From assembly GCA_041738135.1 (NCBI GenBank), contig JBGSQK010000046.1:10590-74589 (forward strand): 64,000 nucleotides of DNA, given 5' to 3'. The translations under genes were made by a program, and so were the position numbers. The notes beneath the pieces were generated by a model. It was given only the letters and a program-made list of their open reading frames with translations. It ran no database searches and was not told the origin of the DNA. This document shows, piece by piece, positions 1 to 8,789 of this stretch. How positions within the stretch are numbered: the stretch's first letter is position 1; each line of letters opens with the position of its first letter. This stretch comes from JAGOMX01 sp041738135 (GTDB lineage: Bacteria > Pseudomonadota > Alphaproteobacteria > JAGOMX01).

Positions 1-148
1 ATCCTGGAATGCTTAATTCTGCTTGAAGACCAAACGCTGCAACGGGGACTGACCGCTGCATTTCCCCATAAGAAGATACTGTTCAAAGAAAAACCAGTTG
101 CCAAGGGGCTGTTTGATGAAATGTAAATTTAAACCAAAGGAGAGTAAA

Positions 149-1105
149 ATGAAGACTTGGGTGATTTTAATTTTGTTACTGGTGAGCAATGGTAAAAGCA
201 TCGCGTCTGACAATGACCTCCTAGAAGATGGGAGGGGTGTGCACCGCCTAATACCCGTTAGCGCTTATGAACGCAATACTTATGAAGACAGTCCGTTCGT
301 GAAAGAGGACGTTGTTCTTCCCATTAAGCCGCAATCAAAATCACATTTGCACTGTTGTAGAACAGAGCGAGGTAAAGCAGTTCTTAGCAGCTTGGGACGC
401 ATTACGCCTTCTCTGGCTATGGCGACGACAGGTGTTATCCTTTTGGAACTGGCCAAACAACAGTACCTAGAGGCGGAAGTGTTCCAGGCTTTGCCAAGAA
501 TGCTCATACAAAATTATAATAAATTTTTCTTCCCCACGTCTTTGTTTAGCAGTCAAAATGTTGGCCAGATCACTGCTTTTTCGATGACTTTGTACGAAGC
601 AATCAACATAACTGCTCTGTGGGTGCCTACAGCTGTTGTTACCGTAGGTGAATGTATAAAGATGAAATATTGTCGCTATGAGAACTACCCTGATAATACG
701 AACGCTAATGCGGTTAAAATGCGAATGATTATGAAAGGTCTTGCCATGGGTACCATTTCCATTGGTGGCACTGTTTACCTTATGTTGAACTATAATTTCT
801 GGGGCAAGCTTTTCAATCAGAACACGCCGAGAGTCCTAGAACAGTTCAATCTTACTGGCGCCATAGAGCTTTGCAAGAAACTACCGGATCTAGGTTTATC
901 CTCAAAAATGAGCCCGTACGATTTTTTAACGAGGCAATGTAGCGCGTCTCTCTTGAAGGACTTGCTAGTTCCTAGCAGGAACGGTCTGCCGTGGAGCTAT
1001 TGCGAACGCGTTTTAACAGGCCTTTCGGTCGGCAATTACATCACGCTAACTGTACCTCTTTTGCTGATGTTCTTGAATATGCTGTACTTTGTGGCGTGGA
1101 TTTAA
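149..1105 (+). CDS. Hypothetical exported multi-pass membrane protein
   Basis: I do not recognise this 318-residue protein. The start at 149 is chosen because AAAGGAGAG lies just upstream and the product then begins with a Sec-type signal sequence (MKTWVILILLLVSNG, then SIAS). An upstream TTG at 98 would add 17 polar residues before the signal and is unlikely. After a polar N-terminal part there are about four hydrophobic stretches (around SLAMATTGVILLELA, ALWVPTAVVTV, GLAMGTISIGGTVYLML and the C-terminal LTVPLLLMFLNMLYFVAWI), so it is probably an inner-membrane protein. It contains scattered cysteines (HCC near residue 70). Its stop codon directly abuts the stop of the convergent murG with no spacer and no obvious terminator. 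No function can be assigned. Confidence 0.7.
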   Translation: MKTWVILILLLVSNGKSIASDNDLLEDGRGVHRLIPVSAYERNTYEDSPFVKEDVVLPIKPQSKSHLHCCRTERGKAVLSSLGRITPSLAMATTGVILLELAKQQYLEAEVFQALPRMLIQNYNKFFFPTSLFSSQNVGQITAFSMTLYEAINITALWVPTAVVTVGECIKMKYCRYENYPDNTNANAVKMRMIMKGLAMGTISIGGTVYLMLNYNFWGKLFNQNTPRVLEQFNLTGAIELCKKLPDLGLSSKMSPYDFLTRQCSASLLKDLLVPSRNGLPWSYCERVLTGLSVGNYITLTVPLLLMFLNMLYFVAWI

Positions 1106-2239
1106 TCAGGCATTAATTTTCCCACTCTCCCGTGTTTCCCCGGCCTTGAGCCTGGAAGCACGGGGAAGCAGCAGAGTACTCACCCCACAGGACACTTCAT
1201 CAGCAATTAAACGAGTAGCATCGCCTTGCCCTAAAGATTTTATAGCCGCTGCGGCGTAGGTTAGGACGGTTGGCTTCTGTGACAACTGAGTCAACATTTT
1301 CACTAACTTTTCAGGACTGAATTCTTGTTGCGGGACAAGCCAACCCCCTTGGTTTGAGACCACGTATCTGGCGTTACTTGTTTGGTGGTCATCCATGGCA
1401 GCTGGATAAGGAACAAAGACGGCCGGTCGGCCAGCGGTAGTGAGTTCGGCTACGGTGGAGGCGCCCGAACGGGTGATGACCAGATGGGCTTTGGCAATCT
1501 CACTTGCAATGTTCTCAAAAAATGGCGCTAAGGTCGCGTTTATGCCTAGGGATTCATACTGCTGACGGACTGTTTCTATGTCTTCTTTAAAACACTGTTG
1601 TACTATCAGGAATTTCTTGCGGATATCTGTGGGCATCAGCGAAAAAGCCGCAGGGACAACTTTTGAGAATATGGACGCGCCCTGGCTGCCCCCTAAGATT
1701 AATAAACGGAATTGAGAATCGGGTTGCTCGTAAAGTGAGTCTCGTATAGGACGTATTTCATTGCGCACCGGTAGCCCCACCATGCGCGCTTTTTCATTGG
1801 CATAGATCGTATGCGGAAAGCTGGTCATGACGGTAGTAGCTCCGCCCGATAGCCACCTGTTGACCTTACCCATGACGGAGTTTTGTTCGTGGATGTAATA
1901 AGGCACACGAAAAATCCGAGCTGATAGTAAAACAGGGTATGTCACATAGCCACCAAAGCCAATAACTTTTTCAGGTCTGGAGCGGATGAAGTAGACTAGA
2001 CATCCAGCTGTAAGCCGAATCATTTGCCAGATCGCCAACGGCAAGCGAGGGATAGTTCGACGCCCTAAGACGGATAGATTGAAAACGGATTTGGATAACT
2101 CAGATGACAGATATCGAGAACCTCTTTCATCAGTGATGAAATGGATTTGGTCGCCTTGTTCAGCGAGTTCTGCTGCCACTGCAACTGCTGGAAACATGTG
2201 ACCTCCAGTACCACCACAAGCAAATAGCACCCGGCTCAT
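1106..2239 (-). CDS. murG: MurG, lipid II synthase (UDP-GlcNAc transferase)
   Basis: MurG transfers N-acetylglucosamine from UDP-GlcNAc to lipid I at the cytoplasmic face of the inner membrane, making lipid II. The 377-residue product starts with the glycine-rich VLFACGGTGGHMFPA motif and has the second-domain motifs ILGGSQGA and TRSGASTVAEL of the GT-B fold. The ATG overlaps the ftsW stop by 4 bp (ATGA), so the two are translationally coupled. The protein is somewhat longer than usual (about 355-365): the last ~20 residues (LPRASRLKAGETRES and on) are encoded by a copy of the dispersed repeat family D and look like an added tail. It is the last dcw gene here; murC, murB, ddl and ftsQAZ do not follow. 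Confidence 0.97.
   Translation of the reverse strand: MSRVLFACGGTGGHMFPAVAVAAELAEQGDQIHFITDERGSRYLSSELSKSVFNLSVLGRRTIPRLPLAIWQMIRLTAGCLVYFIRSRPEKVIGFGGYVTYPVLLSARIFRVPYYIHEQNSVMGKVNRWLSGGATTVMTSFPHTIYANEKARMVGLPVRNEIRPIRDSLYEQPDSQFRLLILGGSQGASIFSKVVPAAFSLMPTDIRKKFLIVQQCFKEDIETVRQQYESLGINATLAPFFENIASEIAKAHLVITRSGASTVAELTTAGRPAVFVPYPAAMDDHQTSNARYVVSNQGGWLVPQQEFSPEKLVKMLTQLSQKPTVLTYAAAAIKSLGQGDATRLIADEVSCGVSTLLLPRASRLKAGETRESGKINA
1126..1164. repeat. Family D palindromic repeat inside the murG 3' end
   Basis: The stretch forms a hairpin with arms CCCGTGTTTCC and GGAAGCACGGG (one mismatch). Its first 26 bases closely match the outer arm of the family D repeats at 37476-37614 and 49725-49862 (shared core CCCCGGCCTTGAGCC). 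It is read through in the murG frame and encodes the C-terminal tail. It is shorter than the intergenic copies, as if the middle were lost. Confidence 0.7.
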
Positions 2240-3372
2240 AAACGGTCCCCATCATAGTGATGACGCGTAAGCGCCAACACCATACCCATGGAAATGGCCA
2301 AGGCTAAAATGGAGGAGCCACCGTAGCTGAGGAAAGGTAGAGTCATACCTTTGGTAGGAATTAAATTCATGGTGGACGCCATGTTGATCAGAGACTGAAT
2401 GCCGAACTGTAACACCAATCCGCCCACGGCCAATATGGCAAAAAAGTTGTCTTGATGGAACACACGAATGAGACTGCGAATCACTACGAACAGAAATATC
2501 ATGACCAGAATCAGGCAAAAAATCAGGCCAAACTCTTCGGCTGCTACAGCGAATACAAAGTCGGCGTGAGCGTCCGGGATGAAGCGCTTGACAATACCCT
2601 CTCCAGGCCCCTGCCCCATCAAGCCGCCGCTCATGAAAGCTTCCAAGGATTGTGTGATTTGGTACTTATCGCCGAATTTATCACCCGCATCTCCGTTGAG
2701 AAAGCCGTCTATACGTTTGGTGACGTGAGGCAGGAAGAAGTAGGCAAAACCGAGCCCTGATGCACCTAATGCACCTGCTATAAAAACCCAAACCATGGAA
2801 AGACCGGCTAGAAATAGTTGCGAGAACCAAACCAAGGTGATCAACACCACCATGCCGATATCTGGTTGTAATAATAAAAGTGTTAGGGATAACCCGTATA
2901 CCAGAAAGCTGATGAGCGCGCCGGGAAACTCGGGAAACAAACGTTTTTCAGAAAGCATCCAAGCGGTAATCACGGCAAAGCCAGGCTTGAGGAGCTCGGA
3001 TGGTTGAATAGACATACCTGCAAAGGAGATCCAACGACGAGCACCTTTGATTTCACTCCCCATAAAGAGGGTCATGAGAACCAGGACAACGCTGGTAATG
3101 AATAGGACTAAGGCTAACCGCCGGATATTTCTTGGACTAAGTAATGATACGGCCACCAGGCAGAAAATGGACGGCACCAAATAGGCCGTGTGTCGAATGA
3201 CAAAATAATAGGAGTTTATGTTCAAAGTACTGGCTACCGAAGGACTAGCTGCAAAAGACATGAGTAAACCCAGAACCATGAGCAAGCAAATGGCCGACAA
3301 TATCCAGCGATCAACGGTCCACCACCATTGGCCAATTAAGCTGCGATCGTTGCGTGAGATTGTGGTTTGCAC
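2236..3372 (-). CDS. ftsW: FtsW, septal peptidoglycan polymerase (SEDS family)
   Basis: FtsW is a multi-pass membrane glycosyltransferase that polymerises lipid II at the division septum together with FtsI. The 378-residue product shows the SEDS pattern of about ten transmembrane segments and the conserved C-terminal LPFLSYGGSSILALAISMG signature, with GEGIVKRFIPDAHADFVFA in the large periplasmic loop. The start is a GTG placed immediately after the murD TAA (TAAGTG), and the stop overlaps murG by 4 bp, so the gene is embedded in a coupled operon. Position between murD and murG separates it from the related RodA. Confidence 0.96.
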   Translation of the reverse strand: MQTTISRNDRSLIGQWWWTVDRWILSAICLLMVLGLLMSFAASPSVASTLNINSYYFVIRHTAYLVPSIFCLVAVSLLSPRNIRRLALVLFITSVVLVLMTLFMGSEIKGARRWISFAGMSIQPSELLKPGFAVITAWMLSEKRLFPEFPGALISFLVYGLSLTLLLLQPDIGMVVLITLVWFSQLFLAGLSMVWVFIAGALGASGLGFAYFFLPHVTKRIDGFLNGDAGDKFGDKYQITQSLEAFMSGGLMGQGPGEGIVKRFIPDAHADFVFAVAAEEFGLIFCLILVMIFLFVVIRSLIRVFHQDNFFAILAVGGLVLQFGIQSLINMASTMNLIPTKGMTLPFLSYGGSSILALAISMGMVLALTRHHYDGDRL

Positions 3373-4806
3373 TTATGCCACCTCGAGAACTGTTTTGCCG
3401 CGTGCTTTTTGCTTTGGCCCCACATGCAGACCAGGTAAATCCCGAACCAACTGGCAAAAGACATCACCGCGGGCTTCGAAGTTGTCGAACTGATCAAAAC
3501 TGGCACAGCAAGGACTTAACAAAACTGTAGGTTTGGCAATGCCACTGGCTAATGCCGCGTTACGGGCATCATGAACGGCTTGTTCCAGATCCCCTGATTC
3601 CACATACGGAACACCTGCTGATTCCAGGATTTGAGCAAAAGTCTCAATGGCCTCACCGATTAAAAATGCTTTGCGAATCTTTGGGAAATAATCAGATAAG
3701 GCGGTCAGGCTTTCACCTTTTAAACGGCCACCGAGAATCCAGAATATATTATCAAAATTGTTCAGCGCTTCCTTAGCAGAAGCCATGTTGGTGGCCTTGC
3801 TGTCATTGATGTACATAGTGTCATCAATGGTGCTTACCAATTGTTGGCGATGGGCAAGTCCTTCGAAAGAACGGATGTTTTCCATGATCATGGTGCGACT
3901 GAAACCTAAATGGCGACAAACCGCGTAGGCGGCACAAATGTTCTGCCAATGGAGTCCAGGCGCAAAACCTGAGGCTGTGGATGAATCCAGTACAACACCT
4001 TGGTTGTCAAAAGCATCGTCCACAAATACGCCGTCTTTGTAATAGATACCGCCCTTAACTTTTTTGCGGGATGAGATTCCTACCACATTAGCTACACGTG
4101 TTGCTTTCAATCGATTGTAGATGCGCTGACTTCTGGCATCATCCAATCCAATGACAGCTACACTTCCTGGAAGTTGGTTTTGGAATAGCATTTCTTTGGC
4201 GGCCACGTAGCCTTCCATGCTGCCATGACGATCCAGATGGTCTGGAGTAATATTAAGCAATACGGCTGCATCAAAACGGATGGAACGGGTTAATTCATTT
4301 AAATACGAGGACATCTCTAGCACGTAAAAGCCATCGGCAGCAAGCGGCTCTAATGTGAGAACGGGGATGCCTATGTTACCCCCTACTTCTACATCCTGGC
4401 GAGCGCTTTTTAATATGTGACCGATCAGCGCTGTTGTGGTGGATTTACCATTGGTTCCCGTAATACCGATGTATTTGGCGGCTGTCTGCGTACGGCCGAG
4501 CAAATCCACGTCTGAAATCAAGGGCACACCGGCGTTCTTGGCTTTCAGTGCCACCGGATGAGGTTCAGGGAATGTGTGGGGAATTCCGGGGCTGATCACA
4601 AGCGCTGAAACGGATTTCCAGTCAAGTAGGAATGGGTCTGTAACTTGCAAGTCCAGGTTGCGGGCTTCTGTGCGCAAAGCGGAGTTGTCATCCCACACAT
4701 GCACGCGCCCACCGCCAGCCTGGATGGCTCTGGCTGCAGCTTTACCTGTGCGGCCCATGCCCAAAACCACGACGGTTTGTCCTGCAAAGCATTCTACGAT
4801 AATCAC
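3373..4806 (-). CDS. murD: MurD, UDP-MurNAc-L-alanine:D-glutamate ligase
   Basis: This cytoplasmic Mur ligase adds D-glutamate to UDP-MurNAc-L-Ala with ATP. The N-terminal domain has the Rossmann-like VVVLGMGRTGKAAARAI, the central domain has the ATP loop GITGTNGKSTTTALIGH, and the C-terminal domain has NDSKATN and ILGGRLKG. The length of 477 residues is slightly above the usual 440-460. The start is a GTG (MIIVECFAGQ); the gene follows mraY after 7 bp. The C-terminal end (GPKQKARGKTVLEVA) is polar and of no known role. Confidence 0.96.
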   Translation of the reverse strand: MIIVECFAGQTVVVLGMGRTGKAAARAIQAGGGRVHVWDDNSALRTEARNLDLQVTDPFLLDWKSVSALVISPGIPHTFPEPHPVALKAKNAGVPLISDVDLLGRTQTAAKYIGITGTNGKSTTTALIGHILKSARQDVEVGGNIGIPVLTLEPLAADGFYVLEMSSYLNELTRSIRFDAAVLLNITPDHLDRHGSMEGYVAAKEMLFQNQLPGSVAVIGLDDARSQRIYNRLKATRVANVVGISSRKKVKGGIYYKDGVFVDDAFDNQGVVLDSSTASGFAPGLHWQNICAAYAVCRHLGFSRTMIMENIRSFEGLAHRQQLVSTIDDTMYINDSKATNMASAKEALNNFDNIFWILGGRLKGESLTALSDYFPKIRKAFLIGEAIETFAQILESAGVPYVESGDLEQAVHDARNAALASGIAKPTVLLSPCCASFDQFDNFEARGDVFCQLVRDLPGLHVGPKQKARGKTVLEVA

Positions 4807-4813
4807 GAAGCGT

Positions 4814-5902
4814 CTACCTCAGTTTCAGTGTTGAAAGTCCAATCAATGCCAATATGGCTGCGATGATCCAGAAGCGGATAACGATGGTTTGTTCCGCCCA
4901 CCCCTTTTTCTCGAAATGGTGGTGGATGGGGGCCATCAAAAATACACGGGTTCCGGTCATCTTGAAATACATCACTTGGATAATAACAGATAATGTTTCG
5001 ATCACAAACAGGCCACCGATGATGGCCAAAACCAGTTCGTGTTTGGTAATCACACTGATCATACCCAGCATACCGCCCACCGCTAGCGAGCCTGTGTCAC
5101 CCATGAAGACCATGGCTGGCGGGGCGTTGTACCAGAGGAATCCAAGCCCTGCACCTACCATGGCGCCACACAAAACGGCTATCTCGCCGCTGCCCACCAC
5201 ATGGTTGAGCTGCAAGTAACCAGCAAAGACACTGTTACCTACCAGATAAGCAATCAGGCCAAAACACATGGCGGCTATCATAACGGGAACTATGGCAAGG
5301 CCATCCAAACCATCGGTTAGGTTGACTGAGTTAGAAGCACCCACTACCACCATAACGGACCAGGGGACAAAAAACCAACCCATGGCTATAAAAGTGTTTT
5401 TAAGAACGGGCAAAGCTACGTTAGTGGCCAATTCAGGATCGGAAAGAGTTACAACGAAGTAAGTGGCTATCAACGAAATGGATACTTGGCCTAGAAGTTT
5501 AATCTTACCGGGCAGGCCTTTGGATGAGCGTTTTGTGAGTTTCAAATAATCGTCATAGGCGCCTAAGCCACCAAAACCAAGTGTTACGAGAAGCACAATC
5601 CATATGTAAGGATTCGTCAGATCTGCCCACAATAAGGTGGATATGGATAGCACTGCCAAGATCAAAGCGCCACCCATGGTTGGGGTTCCTTTTTTGGTGA
5701 TCAGATGACTGGCAGGCCCATCGTCACGGATGGGCTGGCCTTCTTTCTGCTTTTTCTTGAGCCAGGTGATAAATCTTGGACCTAAAAAAAAGCTGAGCAA
5801 TAACGCAGTCATAATCGCCCCGCCCGTACGGAAGGTGATGTACTTGAACACATTGAAGAAGGGCATGTGCGCTGAGAGAGGGTATAGTAAGTTATATAGC
5901 AT
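4814..5902 (-). CDS. mraY: MraY, phospho-MurNAc-pentapeptide translocase
   Basis: MraY is the integral membrane enzyme that moves phospho-MurNAc-pentapeptide from UDP to undecaprenyl phosphate, giving lipid I. The 362-residue protein has about ten transmembrane helices and the family motifs KKGTPTMGG, the DDYLK aspartate pair, NLTDGLDGLA, MGDTGSLAVGG and the MAPIHHHFEKKGW histidine loop. The order murF-mraY-murD is standard for this cluster, with short gaps of 7-8 bp. Confidence 0.97.
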   Translation of the reverse strand: MLYNLLYPLSAHMPFFNVFKYITFRTGGAIMTALLLSFFLGPRFITWLKKKQKEGQPIRDDGPASHLITKKGTPTMGGALILAVLSISTLLWADLTNPYIWIVLLVTLGFGGLGAYDDYLKLTKRSSKGLPGKIKLLGQVSISLIATYFVVTLSDPELATNVALPVLKNTFIAMGWFFVPWSVMVVVGASNSVNLTDGLDGLAIVPVMIAAMCFGLIAYLVGNSVFAGYLQLNHVVGSGEIAVLCGAMVGAGLGFLWYNAPPAMVFMGDTGSLAVGGMLGMISVITKHELVLAIIGGLFVIETLSVIIQVMYFKMTGTRVFLMAPIHHHFEKKGWAEQTIVIRFWIIAAILALIGLSTLKLR

Positions 5903-5910
5903 TTTGTATT

Positions 5911-7320
5911 CTACCCTAGTTTTTGATCTAGTTTAAGCAGCGATTCCACAACCGCATGCATACGACCCTGCGCCTGGTATCCGCCGCGGGAGCCTTTTAC
6001 CATATAGATGTCACCCGGCTTGGCCTGTTCACAGATCTTTTCCGCAAGCGACTTTGGGTCATCCATGTGACCGCCTTGTTTTTCTGGAGGCAGGACTTTA
6101 GCCAGCTCGGACATGCGTTCGCCGGAGGTAAATACCAGATCTATCTGATTAGAGAGAATGTAATCTTTAAGATTCTGATGTTCTTCTTTTTCACTGTCAC
6201 CCAGCTCGAGCATGTCGCCTAAAACAGCTATGCGTCTGCATTTTCCGTTTAAAGACGTTTTACGTAATACTTCGAAAGCCGCTCGCATGGAAACAGGGCC
6301 AGCATTATAGCTTTCATCGATAACGATGAGTTCTTGGTCTTCGGAGAGTTTCACATTGTGAATCTGGCCTCGTCCAGCAACGGCTTTGAAATCCTCTAGC
6401 CTAGCCGCCGCCTGAGCAGTATTGGCGCCCAAAGCATTGACTACAGCCAGGATGCCTAAACTATTCATGGCCCAATGGCTGCCGGCTAGATTTAGACGGT
6501 AAGTGAGTTTCTCGCCGCAGATATCGGCATGGATAATTTGGTGATCGCTAAATTCTTCACATTCGTACAGACGGACGTTGGCGTTTTTACCCGTGCCTAT
6601 TCGCCAGATTTCCCCGGCGTTTGAGTTTTGCGCGGCGGCTTCTAAAATTTCCGGTTGATTGGTATCCATGTTGATAATGGCGATGCCACCCGGTTGTAAG
6701 CCTTCGAAAATCTCAGTTTTGGCTTGGGCGATAGCTTCTTGTGAACCTAGCTTGCCTATGTGGATGGATTCGATATTGGTAATGTAGGCCACGTGAGGTT
6801 TGACCAAGTGGGTGTGGCCGGATATCTCGCCTTTGTTGTTCATGCCCATTTCCAAGATGCCGTAAACAGCGTCTTCGGGGAGCAAAGCTAATGCCAGTGG
6901 CAGTCCCCAGTGGTTGTTAAAACTGCGGGGCGTTGCGTGGGTTAGGGCTTGGTCGCTGAGTACAAAATTCAGGGCTTCCTTTGTGCTGGTTTTACCTACG
7001 CTGCCGGTGATACCTGCTATTTTAGCGGATGTTCTTGAGCGAGCCGCGTTGGCTAATTGCCGTAAGCCTTCGAGCACATCAGGTACCACGATTTGGGGGA
7101 AATCAGAAACGCCTGGGACCAGATGATCCACTAGAGCAGCAGAAGCACCGGCTTTTGCGGCGGCCACCACATGGTCGTGACCGTCTTGCTTTAGTCCTTT
7201 TAAGGCAACATAAATCTCTTGGGGTTGCAGGGTGCGAGTATCTATGGAAATGCCCTTAGCTTGCCATTCTTGTGGCAACTTAGCATTGAATAAACTATTA
7301 ATCTCGTTAGCGTTCCACAT
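5911..7320 (-). CDS. murF: MurF, UDP-MurNAc-tripeptide:D-Ala-D-Ala ligase
   Basis: MurF adds D-alanyl-D-alanine to complete the UDP-MurNAc-pentapeptide in the cytoplasm. The 469-residue sequence has the ATP loop GITGSVGKTSTKEAL, the EMGMN motif after it, DESYNAGPVSMRAA in the C-terminal part and VLGDMLELG. The start lies 2 bp after the murE stop, consistent with translational coupling. It acts directly before MraY, whose gene follows. Confidence 0.97.
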   Translation of the reverse strand: MWNANEINSLFNAKLPQEWQAKGISIDTRTLQPQEIYVALKGLKQDGHDHVVAAAKAGASAALVDHLVPGVSDFPQIVVPDVLEGLRQLANAARSRTSAKIAGITGSVGKTSTKEALNFVLSDQALTHATPRSFNNHWGLPLALALLPEDAVYGILEMGMNNKGEISGHTHLVKPHVAYITNIESIHIGKLGSQEAIAQAKTEIFEGLQPGGIAIINMDTNQPEILEAAAQNSNAGEIWRIGTGKNANVRLYECEEFSDHQIIHADICGEKLTYRLNLAGSHWAMNSLGILAVVNALGANTAQAAARLEDFKAVAGRGQIHNVKLSEDQELIVIDESYNAGPVSMRAAFEVLRKTSLNGKCRRIAVLGDMLELGDSEKEEHQNLKDYILSNQIDLVFTSGERMSELAKVLPPEKQGGHMDDPKSLAEKICEQAKPGDIYMVKGSRGGYQAQGRMHAVVESLLKLDQKLG

Positions 7321-7322
7321 TT

Positions 7323-8789
7323 TTATTCCATATTCCCTAAGGCTTGCTCAGCAACCGTTACATCATTAAATGGTTGTACCTGGTTTCCCACAATTTGACC
7401 AGTCTCATGTCCTTTACCGGCAATGAGCAAAATGTCGTTCGGTTGCAGTTCGTTTATGGCAGCCATGATCGCTTCTTCTCGGTTGGCGATTTCTCTGCCC
7501 TGCGGGCAAGCCCGCATAATTTCTTGCCGTATGGTAGTGGCATCTTCCGAACGGGGATTATCGTCGGTTACGAAAATGATGTCAGCCAGTTCGGATGCCA
7601 CTTTACCCATCAAGGGCCTTTTGAAAGGGTCGCGGTTACCGCCGCAACCGAAGATCACGAGCAACCGTCCTTTTGTATGTGGTCTTAAGGCTTGCAACGC
7701 CGTGGCGAGAGCATCAGGGGTGTGAGCATAGTCCACGTAGACCTGGCTACCTACTTTTTGCAAGCGTCCGGGAACGGATTTAAGTTGAGATAAACTGGCA
7801 ACAGCCCGTGCCTCATCGACACCCGTCAAAATTGCATTGGCCAAGGCACATATGGCATTGGAGACCTGAAAGCCACCAATGAGTGGGAAGTTGAATTGAT
7901 ATTGCTTGCCTAGTGCGGAGAGGGATACATCTAGTCCTTGTTCGTGCATCGCGTCAACCTGGTATGAAAAATCTGCGTCGTGGGTGCCATAAGTTATAAC
8001 TCGAACCGAACGCGCTTTTAAGAGCTCTCTCAATTGTGTGGAAGCTGGATCATCTCTATTCAAGACTGCCATACCGGTTTGGGGTAGTAGGTCCGTAAAC
8101 AAACGGGCTTTGGCCTGGAAATAGTTGGCAGCATCCTTATGATAATCCAGATGATCGTGGGTTAGGTTTGTGAATGATGCCACTTGCACACTAACCCCAT
8201 CCATCCGATGTTGAGCAAGGGCATGGCTGGATGATTCCATGGCCAGATAGTCGATCTTGTTTTCTGCAAGTTGCTGGAGGGTTTGATGCAAAATAATTGC
8301 ATCGGGTGTAGTAGCTCCGGCTATTCCTGCATATTGATTATTCTGACTGTCCTGCACGCCGATGGTTCCCATACGTGCGCATTTGTAATTGGCTTGATTC
8401 CACAATTGGAAAATGAAATCAACGGTTGAGGATTTTCCATTGGTGCCGGTCACAGCTACCACGTTCTGGGGTTGTTTCGGATAAAAAGCTTTGGCCAGTT
8501 TAGACAAGACTTCGTGAGGGTTTTCCACCTGAACCCAATATTTTTCTGCAGAGAGGTTTTGCGGGACAGACTCTTTAGAAATGATAAATTGCGCTCCAGC
8601 TGTGATGGCTTGATTGATATACTGCTCGCCGCCAGCTTTACCTTCCCAAACGGAGGGCAGTGCCACAAATGCGCAACCTGGCGTTACTCCGCGGGAGTTC
8701 ACCGTCAAACCTGTCACAGTTGACGTAAATGGCAAATTGCCCTTGTGGTTCAAAGGCTTTGCTATCTGAAGGAGTTGGTCTAGTTGCAT
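7323..8789 (-). CDS. murE: MurE, UDP-MurNAc-tripeptide synthetase (meso-DAP adding)
   Basis: MurE adds the third residue of the stem peptide. The sequence (488 residues) contains the ATP loop VTGTNGKSSTVDF, the YDYAHTPDAL-like VDYAHTPDALATAL segment and the DNPR motif (TDDNPRSED) that in this family marks meso-diaminopimelate rather than lysine as substrate. The start ATG shares one base with the ftsI stop (TAATG). The presence of a complete precursor pathway argues that the organism still makes peptidoglycan. Confidence 0.97.
   Translation of the reverse strand: MQLDQLLQIAKPLNHKGNLPFTSTVTGLTVNSRGVTPGCAFVALPSVWEGKAGGEQYINQAITAGAQFIISKESVPQNLSAEKYWVQVENPHEVLSKLAKAFYPKQPQNVVAVTGTNGKSSTVDFIFQLWNQANYKCARMGTIGVQDSQNNQYAGIAGATTPDAIILHQTLQQLAENKIDYLAMESSSHALAQHRMDGVSVQVASFTNLTHDHLDYHKDAANYFQAKARLFTDLLPQTGMAVLNRDDPASTQLRELLKARSVRVITYGTHDADFSYQVDAMHEQGLDVSLSALGKQYQFNFPLIGGFQVSNAICALANAILTGVDEARAVASLSQLKSVPGRLQKVGSQVYVDYAHTPDALATALQALRPHTKGRLLVIFGCGGNRDPFKRPLMGKVASELADIIFVTDDNPRSEDATTIRQEIMRACPQGREIANREEAIMAAINELQPNDILLIAGKGHETGQIVGNQVQPFNDVTVAEQALGNME

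Noticed and set aside
2236..3372. RodA instead of FtsW
   Set aside because: The position between murD and murG in the dcw cluster and coupling to both point to FtsW.
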